From the NCBI GenBank assembly GCA_948567375.1, contig OX419759.1, positions 21,420,744 to 21,484,743 on the forward strand: DNA of 64,000 bases, read 5' to 3'. Within the stretch, counting starts at the first letter, position 1; each line of letters opens with the position of its first letter. Shown here one piece after another: positions 23,076-34,399 of the stretch. This DNA is from Lunularia cruciata. Taxonomy: Eukaryota > Streptophyta > Marchantiopsida > Lunulariales > Lunulariaceae. The notes below the pieces were generated by a model. It was not told the DNA's origin. It saw only the letters and a list, made by a program, of their open reading frames with translations, and did not search any database. Both the position numbers and the translations under genes were made by a program.

Positions 23076-25807
23076 CTAAGTTCTAGTAGGGACAGTACGT
23101 AAACGTGTGTTTTTGAACTCCAGTTTCACATCAACCGGAGCGTTAGGATCCAAGCTCTTCGGGATCTCGGTTCTCTCGAAGCGTCCAGTGTACTCGTTGT
23201 TGGTGCTCCTGAACCTGTATCGTCCTTGGCCGATAGGATTTTCTTTGTAGAAAGTGCCTTCATATGTGTTCCCGTCTCTCCACACCCATTCTCCGACGAT
23301 GAAATTCCCTGTCTCCCAGGTTCCCACGTACTGAACCATTGGAAATATGCACCCCCCGGGTTCAGTAGATTAATGTCGCCGCAAACTGTTGGGAGGGTAA
23401 AGACTCAGGGAAACCCTTAACCTTCGCATGATACTCTAGCTACTGTACATAACCTAATGAGAAATCGAATCTGCTGCATTGCAACTCGCCAGTTTTCTAA
23501 GGAAGGATTTTGCAGAATCGTCTTCTAGAATTTGATCCTACATTTTGCTCAAGGTTTTGGAAATGGTGCAAGTTAGGCATTACTATCTGGTCAACTTAGC
23601 TCCAGAAACTTAAGACGACAATCACCCGAGATTATCACAGTGCAAAAGTTACAGACTAGATGTATAAGATTCTCGAATTCTAGACAGCTTCTTGTTGTAG
23701 CAAGTACACACCAATTGTAAATCTTTACAAAACTGCACCGACCTAGTTGGTGTCAGTAGAAAGTGAGAAGTTCAAGTGAGAGTGTAAAAGCTGGAATTTT
23801 CTGTTCGTGTCATGTGCGAGCGGAGTAGCTTGAGATCCATTAAATATTAACTTCATCATTGCCAGAAACAAAACTAGCCTCGTTTGCATATATGTTCTGG
23901 TTTTAAGCATGTGACCCAATTCAGAGCACGTTCCGCAAGGATAAGTTAACCATTGGGAGGACACTTGCTTAACCATGTATTTCTGAGGTGCCTTCTTTCT
24001 GCTTAGGGGAATAGACTCCCGCAGAGTTTTAAATAGATGATCCTAAGTATATCAATTTACTTACCGAGCTCATACTTTCGGCGAAGTAGTAGGTACCATG
24101 CCCATGTCTAAAATCCTCTCGCCACCCTCCTTGATACTGGTCACCATTCGGGTAGGTATATACTCCTTGTCCATGCTTCTTACCCCTAAACCATGCACCT
24201 GCTAGCACCAAGTCCTTGAGCTGAGAAAAGATTATCTGCTGCATAAATCTCAGTCGGCCTGAGAAGGCGAAGCAGACGAGAAAACTAGCTCATTATCGAA
24301 GTGGCCAAAATGATAGCCTGAAAACATTCATAGTAAGGTTCCAAGCCTCCGATGAAGCTCTAGGATCATGTCATTCTATTGGAGATTGAATTGGCTTCGG
24401 TTTTCAACCTGTATAAGTGCTTTTGTCTACGTAAGTCATGAATCCGTGGCCATTTCGTTGGTCGTTGGAGTACTGGCCCTCATACACTGCGCCACTGGCA
24501 AAGGTGTACTTCCCATGCCCGTTTTTCTTTCCGTTCTCGTAGTTCCCTTGATAAGTGTCTCCATTCGGGAATGTGGCCACTCCTACTTTATCTGGAATCC
24601 ATCCATCTTTCAGCGCTCCTTCCCATGTCTGGAGGCTCCGCATCCATGAACACGTGGTGAGATCTCTGAATAGACGCAAAACAGGATGCTGTGTCATCAA
24701 GTTCTAGATAGACATGTCCTTAGCATGATAGACAAGAGAAGACTGAGAAAATGAGAGCAATGAAACTATCAGGGGATGACCCATATCGTCATAGCGGAGT
24801 ATCAGAAAATCTTGTCCGGAGGACAGAAGCAGAACTCGAATTACCGAAAGATCATGGAAAGGGAGGTGGATGAGGAGAGCCGATTCTGGAGAAAGCGTTT
24901 CAGAATAGCTAATCTCGACCAAACGCGTTGCGAGATATTCGAGAAATGGGAGAAGAAGCCGTTCGAAGAACGACGGATACAGAACCCACTAACTATGGAA
25001 CCGAGAACGTGCATATAAAATGGATGCATGACCGTATGCAAATCGAAATGAATTGAATCTAAGCAAATGGAATGTAAGTGAATCTAACATTCCGAAGATA
25101 AGCAGAAATAAGGACGTAATTGATACATTTCATAAGTAGCACCTGCAGAGGACTAGTATACATCATGGAATAAGAACCAGGACACAACAGGTTAAGCATC
25201 TGAAATCATAAGCAGGGGAGGACCACCAGACAGAGAAACATCTAGCAAGAGGCAAAAGACAGAGCTTTAGTTGAGGATGGGTGGAGTGAAGCGAAGTGGG
25301 AGAGGAGTGGATGGTGTCATGGCTGTGTCGGAGCGAAGCGTGAGAGGACTGGATAGTGTTTATCGCACCATGCTCTATGAACGCATGACCCCTAAAACAC
25401 TAAACACTGAAGGAAGCAGCCAGGCGGTCATAGTAAGCCTTCACGAAAGCACTAACGACTTCATCAGTGACGACGTAACTGGGGGAATGCCATTTCCCCA
25501 CTTACCGAATTTCTGGTCAAAAGCTCATAAGTGCCAAGGCAACATATGTCAATACGATGCAAGATATGTCAATAAGAGCTCCTGACGAGCCCCTGTCTGT
25601 ATCAAGCTAATTAAGCCACCAAATTGTGGCATGCGAATCTGAATCGGAAATGCTAACCTAAAACGACACATTGAGGCTAAGCGTGTCAGGCCGAGCGCTA
25701 TACACAAACGATTGCCAAGAGAAAGTTAGGAAACGTACAACTGGTGTTTTCTCTTCCTCTTCCCCTGCCTCTGTTTCAGTCTCTGTATCGGTTTCAGACT
25801 CAGACAT
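23076..25807 (-). CDS. RSPH1: MORN-repeat radial spoke head protein, RSPH1 type, 4 exons
   Basis: Exons are 25739-25807, 24409-24628, 24065-24198 and 23076-23330; all introns are GT-AG and in phase, giving 225 aa. Exon 1 encodes an acidic start ([19 protein letters not shown]). This resembles the acidic N terminus of RSPH1 and gives the ATG at 25807. About seven MORN units follow (residues about 25-200), for example [40 protein letters not shown] and [18 protein letters not shown]. The sequence [18 protein letters not shown] followed later by YVGTW matches the RSPH1 order. RSPH1 (Chlamydomonas RSP1/RSP10) is a component of the radial spoke head in motile axonemes; here it would serve swimming sperm. 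It is shorter than human RSPH1, with fewer MORN units and no long C-terminal tail. Intron 1 (1.1 kb) contains the dispersed repeat. Another axonemal MORN protein remains possible. Confidence 0.82.
24760..25570. repeat. Dispersed non-coding repeat in intron 1 of the RSPH1-type gene
   Basis: Shares ordered blocks with 8340-9240 in the LRR gene (AAGCCGTTCGAAGAACG near 24956, GACTTCATCAGTG near 25458, AAGTGCCAAGGCAA near 25530). It is non-coding as far as can be seen. Finding the same family in introns of two adjacent genes may be local spread or selective retention in introns. Confidence 0.55.
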
Positions 25808-26597
25808 CTTTCACCAGAAATTACTAGTGAGGATCGGGGCAAGACCTTCAGGAAATTCCCCGAGTCACTGCCCGGATGAAAGTGGAAAAATAAGTCGTTA
25901 GAAGCGTCGAAAAGATGGACGACGGGTTACACTGAGGGTGTCACTTCTGCGGGCATCCCTGGATCACTCATTTGGTTCAAGTTACTTACCACCACAACGG
26001 TTGCCCGTTGCTTCTCTCAATGTTTACCGGTTCTGAGGAAGGTGACCTCACTGACAGGTAGTAAACAACGATTTCGAGAAATACACACGGGACGTAAAAG
26101 GAAGATGGAAATTATCTGCTTCATATTTCTTACTGTGTAACTTAACTACATCCGTAAAATAATGTCTCTCTCCTTCCACATTGACGATATTCCAAATTTC
26201 TTAAACCAGGTGTGCAACACTGATGGCCACATTCAAGATATGCCAGTTGATGAAAGCATCAAGAAAACTGAGTCAAATACAGCAGCCATTCATGAGAGTT
26301 TGGAAACATCCACAGTATAATGATTATCGGTAACAAGAGTACCACGTTGATATAATGTGTGATCTCATTCATTCTGATGAAAATGACAAGGTAAAGGAGG
26401 AGTCCCGGGTTCGGAATGGCAGCGACTTCGGACAAAAGTGCACGATCGGACAAATCGAGATAGCCCTCATTCCTCTGCTGAAAGATACCAAAAACATATT
26501 TGTGAACTCTACTCCTTTGCGCACTAGAGACGACAACTTTGACCCGAAGAAACAACACGAAAAATGCCTAGGTTACTCTAAACCAACTAATACAGCC
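25808..26597. other. Intergenic region upstream of the RSPH1-type gene
   Basis: About 790 bp between two minus-strand genes. It should hold the promoter of the RSPH1-type gene and the 3' untranslated region of FKBP12. No recognisable coding sequence and no poly-T run (which would mark the poly-A tail of an FKBP12 retrocopy) was seen directly below 26598. Confidence 0.5.
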
Positions 26598-26939
26598 TCA
26601 ATCTTCGATTTTTAGCACCTCGATCTCAAAGACGAGATCTGAATTCGGCTCAATGCCCCAGGCTTTGAATCCTCCAGCTCCATAAGCATAATCAGGCGAG
26701 CACTTCAACCTAGCGACTTCTCCAAGGGCCATTGTCATAACTCCTTCGTCCCATCCAGCGATCACCTTCTTCTGTCCGATGGCAAACGTAAAAGGTTGCT
26801 GTCCTGGATCCTTGGTGCTCCAAAACTTCTTGGACAGATCCCTATTCTTTCCATAGCCGGTGCAGTGGACGGTCACATTTTGTCCAACTTTGGGCTTGGG
26901 GCCCGTACCAACCTTCACAATTTCCTTCTCGAATCCCAT
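26598..26939 (-). CDS. FKBP12: FKBP12 peptidyl-prolyl cis-trans isomerase, intronless
   Basis: One exon encodes 113 aa from ATG 26939; the frame stays open upstream to a non-ATG codon at 27020, but MGFEKEIVKVGTG is the usual FKBP12 start. The whole protein is one FKBP domain: TVHCTGYGK, KFWSTKDPGQQPFTFAIG, VIAGWDEGVMTMALGEVA, PDYAYGAGG and VFEIEVL. Ligand-pocket aromatics are present: the Tyr of CTGY, the Phe of KFW, the Phe of FAIG, the Val-Ile-x-x-Trp of VIAGW, the Tyr of DYAYG and the Phe of VFEIE. FKBP12 is a cytosolic prolyl isomerase and the rapamycin/FK506 receptor. The KFWSTKDPGQ segment is plant-type. Absence of introns is notable because plant FKBP12 genes are usually interrupted. 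It may be a retrocopy, though the intact frame argues for function. Confidence 0.93.
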   Translation of the reverse strand: MGFEKEIVKVGTGPKPKVGQNVTVHCTGYGKNRDLSKKFWSTKDPGQQPFTFAIGQKKVIAGWDEGVMTMALGEVARLKCSPDYAYGAGGFKAWGIEPNSDLVFEIEVLKIED

Positions 26940-27180
26940 GACTCTCGATAGATGAATCGATCCACGAAACAAAATCAAATCCAATTCCAATTCCAATTTG
27001 TCACTGAAAGATCTCAACAATGTGTCCGAACATTCACTCGGCGCACATCTGCTTTCACTATTAAATATTGCAACAAGAAAGAAAGGCCTGGCAATGATCC
27101 GTTCAAGAACATACGGTACAAGAACGCTCTCATATAGTACGTGCTCAACTGACCATGCGCACTTTCAGTCCTCTCTTTCT

Positions 27181-27189
27181 CTATTTATA
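27181..27189 (-). promoter_or_regulatory. Candidate TATA box for FKBP12
   Basis: The minus strand reads TATAAATAG, about 240 bp upstream of the FKBP12 ATG, followed by a purine-rich stretch that could be leader. Position is compatible with a 5' UTR of about 200 nt, but no start site can be seen from sequence alone. Confidence 0.35.
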
Positions 27190-27239
27190 ATTGTTTGAAG
27201 TTTCTTGGGGTAGAGTGACAAAGTTTTATTTTCTATTTA

Positions 27240-29999
27240 GAGTCGGTTTTTTTTTATTTTAGATAGATGATAAAATGGTAGAGTAGCTCAAGGAAGTTTC
27301 TCATTTTAGGTGGCTGGGTTTTACTCATTTCACTTGGTGTTATCGAAATCATAAGAACCGATTATTTAAGTTTCCAAATTAAAAACTTTAGATGTTTGGT
27401 ATAAAATTCGAAACATTCTAGTTGTTGGTTATTTTCTGCTATGATTTTCTTTTGTTTGCGAAAGTTGCTCTTTTACAAAAAATCGAAAATTTTCAGGACC
27501 ATTGTAATGAAACACCCTTTATAACCAATCGAATAACTTATAAAAATGCTAAAAATTTTCCGAAGATTGATTTTCAGATTTGAAAATAAATTCCGTTTTT
27601 AAAGGATAACCATTAATTTTTTGAATTTTAAATTCAGTAATACATTAGACCAGAAGTACAATGTGTGGTCGCTTTTTTCCTTCTAATCATCTGGAAACTT
27701 TCAAATTATTGGACTTCATTTCAAATTTACGATAAACTAATGTGGAATTTGAAAGAGAATATCAACTTCTCTATTTAAGTCGAAGACATTTAGCAAGGCA
27801 AGATTAACTTTTAAGCACTCGCATTTTATTCTTATAGGATTAATCTACCAAGTTTCACAATTTTTGAATAACTTTTCCATGGATATTAATACAAAATTAC
27901 AATCTCATAAGTATACCGTATATAAACCGATATATCATGAAACTCTCTTGATTTTCGGACGAAAATTTTAAAATTAAATCGTCTGAAATGGTCCCTCTAG
28001 GTCCAAGCATATATGTAAACTTTTTGAAAAATAAAGAAGTAGTGGGATAGCGACCCAAACATGATCAAACTAGGTGGAGTCCAGCAACTAGCTCCATCGT
28101 CATGATAAGTGAAGCTTTCCTCGCTACGATGGATGTCTATCTCGTTGTGTTGTTGGGGAAGTTGGTTCAATCTTCACAAAGGGTGTTCGTCGTTTCTCTT
28201 TGATGGCCCGGTTTAAACAACTTCTCTTTAGGCTGGTTACAGAACACTAACTTTGTTGTCTGTCTTCAGCAACATACAGCCTGTATTTAGTTCATTGGAG
28301 GTTTTAATCTGTCTCAAATGAATATGTCAAATATGAAGAAGGGGCGTAAGAAAGGTGATCATTGGAAATATTTTGGTCCTGTGTTTGAAGAAGCAGAGTT
28401 CAAGGAAGGACACGACGGTCATAATAATAATAATATTATTATTATCATCATTATTATTATTATTATTATTAACTGATCTGAAGTTGGCGGAGCAAGAGTG
28501 GCTGATCCGCCTTCTGCCAAATTGATGGCGCGCCGAGTGATCCATTACATTTTGGAAAAAAAAAATAGATAGCTTAGATTTATTGAAATCTAATGTTAAA
28601 TGTTTCTTTTAGACCGAAACAGATAGCTCTGACTTATAGCAGTTTAATTCTATGATTAGTGCTAAACGTTCTTCTAATATGGTCTACTTTAGAACGTGTT
28701 TTAAAATATTCTATTCTAAACTGAATTTAAAACGTTTCGATAGTGATAAAGTTTCGAGTACCTCTCCGAAATGTTGTGTATGTGATCCGGAAATATGAAG
28801 GTTTTGTGTCCATCCTAACATGACTTGAGGTTAACTAAAATACAAAGTTTCACTCACAAAAAATCTGCAAATGTTGTGAGTGAAATCACATGAAACGCCG
28901 TAATGGTCAGCTAATACAGACTGGCACATACATCGACACGATATTTTATCTTAAACATATTTTGGTGGTTTTTAGCAAAGTTGTTACTAGGATTACTTTG
29001 ACATTAATGGTTTTACATTGTGCACATTTTGGTGATCCATAATAAAACTAATCAACATGGATTGGTATGTGGAGTTGACGTGAATTAACTTGCCATTGGT
29101 ATGACTTAATAAAGATCAGTGATGATTTATCAATTACAAGCTACCATAGGATATCCGTAGTGTAAGAAACAAGGTGTCTCCCGATATGCCCGTCAATCCT
29201 TTGAGAACTCCTTGAAATTTATCTGCAGTTACCGAGATCATGTTGAAAAAGACTAGTTTCATCTTTGAGATCTTTTGAAATTAACAAACCTTTTCAACCA
29301 GTTGGTGTTTGCGGAGACAACTGTTTTCCTTCTCCGTTCCACGTAAAAGACTCAGAGAAATTTAATACTGTGTCTTTTTTTACCTTTGTTTTGTGCTTCG
29401 CATAATGGGGTTTTGTTGCGGTTCACTATATATATATACACGAGGTTGTCTTATGTATGAAGTTTGATTTTCTGCAAGCATCACAATATACTGAGGTTTT
29501 TAATAATCACATAATGACAGCTTCAATGTTTCATTTCTAGACTTTATTTTTATTTTTATGGAAAGAACATACTTATGTATCTTCAAAATTTTAAACCTAT
29601 AACATTTGGCAGTGAATCTTACAATTACAATTTTAATTATGATTGACAAAATTTTAATTCTGATAACGAAAAGCGTGAAAGGAAACCAAAATATCAATAT
29701 TTTTATCAAACGGAGTACGAAATCTTGTCATTACATCTTTGTCGGTCATAATATTCTCGAATACGATGATAGCTCCGCATAATTTTTAACTATACATAAA
29801 ATTTAAATCTTTTTTGGGCATTATATTATTGATATGATAAACACTTATAATCTACGTATATATTTCAGTTTGGACTCTTGTTTCCCACGCAACCTGGTCA
29901 GAGAAACGGTGACTTTTACAGTGTTGGGCACTCTCATCACCACAGTACAAAACGTATCATGTTTGTGAGGCCCAATGTGAAGAACTGGGTATGGGGGAC
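27240..29999. other. AT-rich intergenic stretch without recognised genes
   Basis: Composition becomes strongly AT-rich from about 27,240. An (AAT/ATT)n microsatellite occupies about 28421-28470 and is self-complementary around its centre. Open frames are short and low in complexity. No transposon protein motif was recognised. Confidence 0.5.
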
Positions 30000-30180
30000 C
30001 AGGAGAACAGACAGAGATAGACTTAATCGACCCCCATATTTGGCACTTCGACTTGGCGGAGCCCCAAGTTGGCACAAGAACTTATCAGACCCACTGAAAC
30101 TTGACGGGGCGCGTCAGTCCTACGTGGCCACGGATTTTTCACAAACAATTCACGTATTGTGCCCAAGAAGAACGGCGTTT
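30000..30180 (+). repeat. Copy A of a dispersed repeat, inverted relative to 35050-35240
   Basis: The block containing CATATTTGGCACTTCGACTT, followed by a segment ending GTCAGTCCTA and then GGATTTTTCACAAACA, aligns with the reverse complement of 35050-35240 over roughly 150-180 bp. It lies inside an open frame of 170 codons (29878-30390), which I attribute to the repeat and not to a gene. Confidence 0.75.
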
Positions 30181-31082
30181 GACGATCTGAGATCCACAAT
30201 TTGGCTGCCAGCACGACTCCCTCATACCAACGACTATTCAAGCATGCCACATGGGCAATTAGGGTCGGTTAAAATAGGAGTGCCAAATACCCGGATCTCT
30301 GACGTTTTCTCTTGGAGAACAGACTATGCAGAGAAGTATGCCCCTAGCGGGGGGACTTGTTCAGTAAATCGCAAACGTAACCCTCATTAGCAGGTAAAGA
30401 TTTTGCTCGCTGTCTAACATGGATGGAATTCCGTTTCGAGGACGTCAAACGATCTGCGGTGCTCCAACTGTTGACTGGTCAGTCTGTAAACCTCCAGGAC
30501 ACAATCTTTGACTACGACCTCACGGACTGATGTCTTCCTGGCTTAAAAAATCGCAAGCACTGTCTAATAAAGCTCAGCCCTTTAACCTGAGTCAAAGAAT
30601 CGTAACTCGCTAATCCCAACACGCCATTCCTTGACCGACTCTCATCCGTGGAGCAGAAAGGAAGTTGAGGATCATTCTACTGACAGACGACCAGTGGGAC
30701 CCATCGAGAATGAGTGACCTCCAAATGCATCATCTCGTTTGCAGTAGTGGCAATTTTACTCTGTTTCGACGCTCTGAACTGTTGATACATGGACTTGGCT
30801 CCAGTGAAAGGAACTGGTCAGGAATTGTTTCAAGCCGTGTCAAATTGTGGAAGTCAATGCTTTGGTGGGTCACCGTGGTTCTCGACATATACGGTTAAAA
30901 ATGAGCTCTTGCGTTCTTAAACTGATATACATTGCTGGTTCACCAGGCTATTTGCTATCCAGAGAGAGGGAACACGTTCTATACACCGTTCGCACGCTTG
31001 CGAAAGGCTGATACGAACACAGAGCAGGACGGCGTGTTAGTATGTCAAAGTTTGCAGGAACAAACGCAGTAGTTTGACGAGT

Positions 31083-32591
31083 ATGGATGTTGGGGAGCCT
31101 CACTCTTGCGAAGATGTCAATGTAGAAGGTTGGAATGATATTAGCCTACGTCCTGATCCTCCCAATTCCACTGTCACCGGAAGCTCAGTGACGGATGAAG
31201 AAACTGCTGAAAACAAAGTATCTGACGGGGAAATGGTATTGAAGCCACTGGATCCCCATCGCATGCCAAGACAAATTTCTGCTCATGATGGACAAGAGGA
31301 GTTTGAAGGGAGCAATTTTGAGGACGGGGATAGGGATTTCGTGAATGATCAGCTCCGTCTTTCTTGCTGCGAGGACCTGAAAAGCAGAGAGGAAGACTCG
31401 AGGCTTGTTCCTGACTGTGCCCACGAGAATGTAAGAGATGAATTGAAACGCGTAGCTTCGTTTAAGCCGGTATATGAAAGTGATGTTGATGTTGTTGAAG
31501 TGCTTATGAAAGAAGAAAACGATCAATTGCCAATTACCTTAGCGCTGAAGGCGAACATGCTCGAAGCTGCTTATGCGCTAGCGGCTGATTTGGTTCCTGC
31601 AAGCGAAGGCTTTACACTCTTGCACCTCGCTGCATATTTTGGTTGCGGTGAAGCGGTTATCACAATCCTCGATGCCCAATCACTCGACATCAACGAGCCT
31701 TGGTCCAAAATTGATCCTCAAGGTCAAACTTCTCTAGGATACACTGCTGTGGACCTTGCGATCTTGAATAGTCACCTCTCCACAGTATACCGAATAGCTG
31801 TAAGCCATCATTCTGCTGTTTTGGTACCAGAGCAAAAAGGCTTTTTAGTCGATGAGAACGAACGACCATCCTTCGAACCGGTTGTGCCACTGCAGTATGC
31901 TGCATACTTCGGACACGTTGAGGAAGTGAAGAGACTACTGGAGAAGGATAGCTCAACGCAAAAGCTGGGGGCCAGAACAAGTGCTGGGTACACGGCTCTA
32001 CATCTGGCGGTCATTGGAGGGCATGGCTCCATAGTGAAGTTGCTTCTAGATGCCTGCAAATCCGAGTATGAGAAAAGTATGCTTCTGAATGCTAAAGATA
32101 TGATCGGCCGAACTCCTTTACATCGAGCCGTGCTGAACAATCATGTCGATCTGGTGAAACTCCTTCTTGAGTTTGACGATGTGCGGGTCAATGAGAAAGA
32201 TGTCGATCATTTTACTCCTCTGCAATTGGCAGCTCTACTCCAAGGGAGCGCGACCGAGGATGTAGATCGAAGGCCGATTATGGTCTTACTTGCCAACCAT
32301 AAGGATATCGACTTAGGTTGTCAAAATCCCGACGCAATAATTGGGAAACAGATCAGACGCAGTGTAGTTCGAGTCAAGAGCGGCATAATTTTAGAAGAAG
32401 AAGTTTCGGAAGAAGATACTGGTTGGCAGTTCACGGTCCTTCCTCCTCTGAGAGCTTCCCAAGAAGCAGACAGGAGAAGCGACTACTTGGGACAACATGC
32501 GGGGATGGTCGCTCTTCAGTACCTAGTCAACCTTGCACCAGGAATTACACTGCGGCAATTGGGGCAAGCATTGGACAACTTACTAGAATAG
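31083..32591 (+). CDS. Ankyrin-repeat protein, single exon
   Basis: An uninterrupted frame of 502 aa from ATG 31083 (an earlier TTG at 31074 is ignored). The first 150 residues are acidic and low in complexity, probably disordered. Ankyrin-type repeats occupy about residues 172-390: EGFTLLHLAAYFG, LGYTAVDLAILNSH, VPLQYAAYFGHVEEVKRLL, AGYTALHLAVIGGHGSIVKLLL, IGRTPLHRAVLNNHVDLVKLLL and HFTPLQLAALLQG. The repeats are irregular in spacing. The C-terminal 110 residues match no domain I know and end in a Leu-rich helix-like segment. No membrane segment was seen, so it differs from the plant ACD6-type ankyrin membrane proteins. Function is unassigned; ankyrin repeats usually mediate protein binding. 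It stands alone between inverted copies of a dispersed repeat. Confidence 0.88.
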   Translation: MDVGEPHSCEDVNVEGWNDISLRPDPPNSTVTGSSVTDEETAENKVSDGEMVLKPLDPHRMPRQISAHDGQEEFEGSNFEDGDRDFVNDQLRLSCCEDLKSREEDSRLVPDCAHENVRDELKRVASFKPVYESDVDVVEVLMKEENDQLPITLALKANMLEAAYALAADLVPASEGFTLLHLAAYFGCGEAVITILDAQSLDINEPWSKIDPQGQTSLGYTAVDLAILNSHLSTVYRIAVSHHSAVLVPEQKGFLVDENERPSFEPVVPLQYAAYFGHVEEVKRLLEKDSSTQKLGARTSAGYTALHLAVIGGHGSIVKLLLDACKSEYEKSMLLNAKDMIGRTPLHRAVLNNHVDLVKLLLEFDDVRVNEKDVDHFTPLQLAALLQGSATEDVDRRPIMVLLANHKDIDLGCQNPDAIIGKQIRRSVVRVKSGIILEEEVSEEDTGWQFTVLPPLRASQEADRRSDYLGQHAGMVALQYLVNLAPGITLRQLGQALDNLLE

Positions 32592-34367
32592 TGTCACTAC
32601 GCTGGATATGGATAGTGTTAACTGTAGCAGAGTTTCCACATTCGCCGGGGATTGCATGGCCAAGAGCGTTACTGTACTCGATGCTACAGGCCTAGAGAGA
32701 AGGAGATACAATTCTGGCACGGGATACAGAGGGTCTGGCTCCATCAGTTTCGTTTCTGAACAAACAATGTGGGAAAGCCAGACGGTGGGAATTCGCTGAG
32801 AAGTGCCTGAGTAGCCGATAACAGGAGATACAACGCAGAAGGCCGTGGACATACCTACCTTATTAGGAAATTTTAAACCTTGTGTGTATTATATACAGGT
32901 AGGAAGGTTTATGACATCGAATCCTACAGCTACTGGATACTTGAAGGGGAAAGCTTGACATTGCTCCATGCTCGACCGAGGAAAGGCTTCTAAACTTCCA
33001 AATGGTACCTCTAATGACATATTGGTCGGGCCAACTCCGATTGCCGGCACCAGTTATGCAGGTTAGTCCTTGGCTCTCATTAGACAGACATAACAGATTC
33101 GTGATCTGCTTCATCAAAGATCCTAGTAAGGGTACTGGACGTGGTCCTGCTATTCTACCATGAGCGTTATGTGCTCATGCTACCGTTAGTTATGCCGCTT
33201 ACCATTGCTCATTTTCACAGTTGACGTCTAACGTCTACTTCCTTCTGCTCCGTCATATCTAAATCTGGTCATGCTCAAGAGATTCAATTTGCTAAATCGT
33301 CTCCAGAGAGGATTGGAGAGGATAGCAGTCTTCACACCGCATCCCAGGTCTTATTTTCCCTTTCCTTCTGTTGGTTCTTGAGCTATCAATAATCATTATG
33401 AACGACAGAGAAGAAGTCTGAAGAGCGAAAGATGCCTTTTGGATCTCTCCTTCCATTTTCTCCGTACATCCTATAGAAATGTATGGCATTGGCTGCGCAG
33501 GCTCCTCAATTCTTCACATTCGGTCAGCTCTACATAGACAGCTCTGGTTTATTCGAGACTAACAGGACAAGCCTGATGCTGAAATGAAATTGCACGTAAC
33601 GCGGACGAAGTTGATTTCCATACAACAAATGTATTCAATACAGATCCTGAGTTACCAGACAAGACATATCAGATTTGCAATGCAATCCGAGAGATGGTTA
33701 CTAGAAATGTCTAATAGGATAATCACCTAGTATGGATTGAAGGCAAGATTGTCGCTTGTCCTTCACTACTCAGGAGAACCATCCCGGTGTTGGCAAGGCT
33801 GTTGCTGACCTCCCTTTACTTTCGAAACAAGATGCTCTACGCTTCCCTCGTGCGTAGGAATCCACTCCTAACAAATGAGAAATTTCTGGTAATAGTCAAG
33901 TCTTTTGAGTTCCGTGTTGGAGGGAGAGGGCAGGCCACTGTACAGACACTGTTCCTCTTATGTACATACTCGAAGTCCAGAGACAAATAGTTTTTGTTGG
34001 AGTATATTATCAACCGTGTAGCCCACCCGGTAATTGTAGTCTGTGTTTCTGCTCAATAAAAATCTGGATAATTCAAGATTCTCTGAGTCTATGTTGTTGT
34101 CAGCTGGTGCTGTTTGAAAATATACAATAGAATGTCGATCCAATTCTTCTTAATCAGTTGTTGAAGCAGGAACTATAATCACTGACAGCAGCAACTTGTA
34201 AGATTGAGTTGCTTCTTGATGATGACCGGAGAAGCGATTAAAAGTTATATCTCACTCGTGTGTATATGGATTTATCAGACCTCATCGTGTTTACAAGGAG
34301 AATCCAAGGGTAAAAAGAAGCCAAGCCCCGACAACATCCCAACGAGAGATCTGTGTCAGTGCTCCTA
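32592..34367. other. Intergenic region downstream of the ankyrin gene
   Basis: Non-AT-rich single-copy-looking DNA with only short overlapping open frames. No family recognised. Confidence 0.45.
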
Positions 34368-34399
34368 AGGCCCTATGACTTTTGCAAGTCATAGGGCCT
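34368..34399. repeat. Perfect 14-bp inverted repeat with 4-nt loop
   Basis: AGGCCCTATGACTT (34368-34381) and AAGTCATAGGGCCT (34386-34399) are exact reverse complements around the loop TTGC. A short open frame on the minus strand (34794-34453) begins about 400 bp away, but I do not consider it a gene. Confidence 0.88.

Noticed and set aside
28421-28470. Self-complementary ATT/AAT tract as a structured RNA or origin
   Set aside because: It is a simple microsatellite whose palindrome follows from its composition.
29878-30390. 170-codon plus-strand frame
   Set aside because: It starts at a TTG codon and much of it is a dispersed repeat that recurs in inverted form at 35050-35240.
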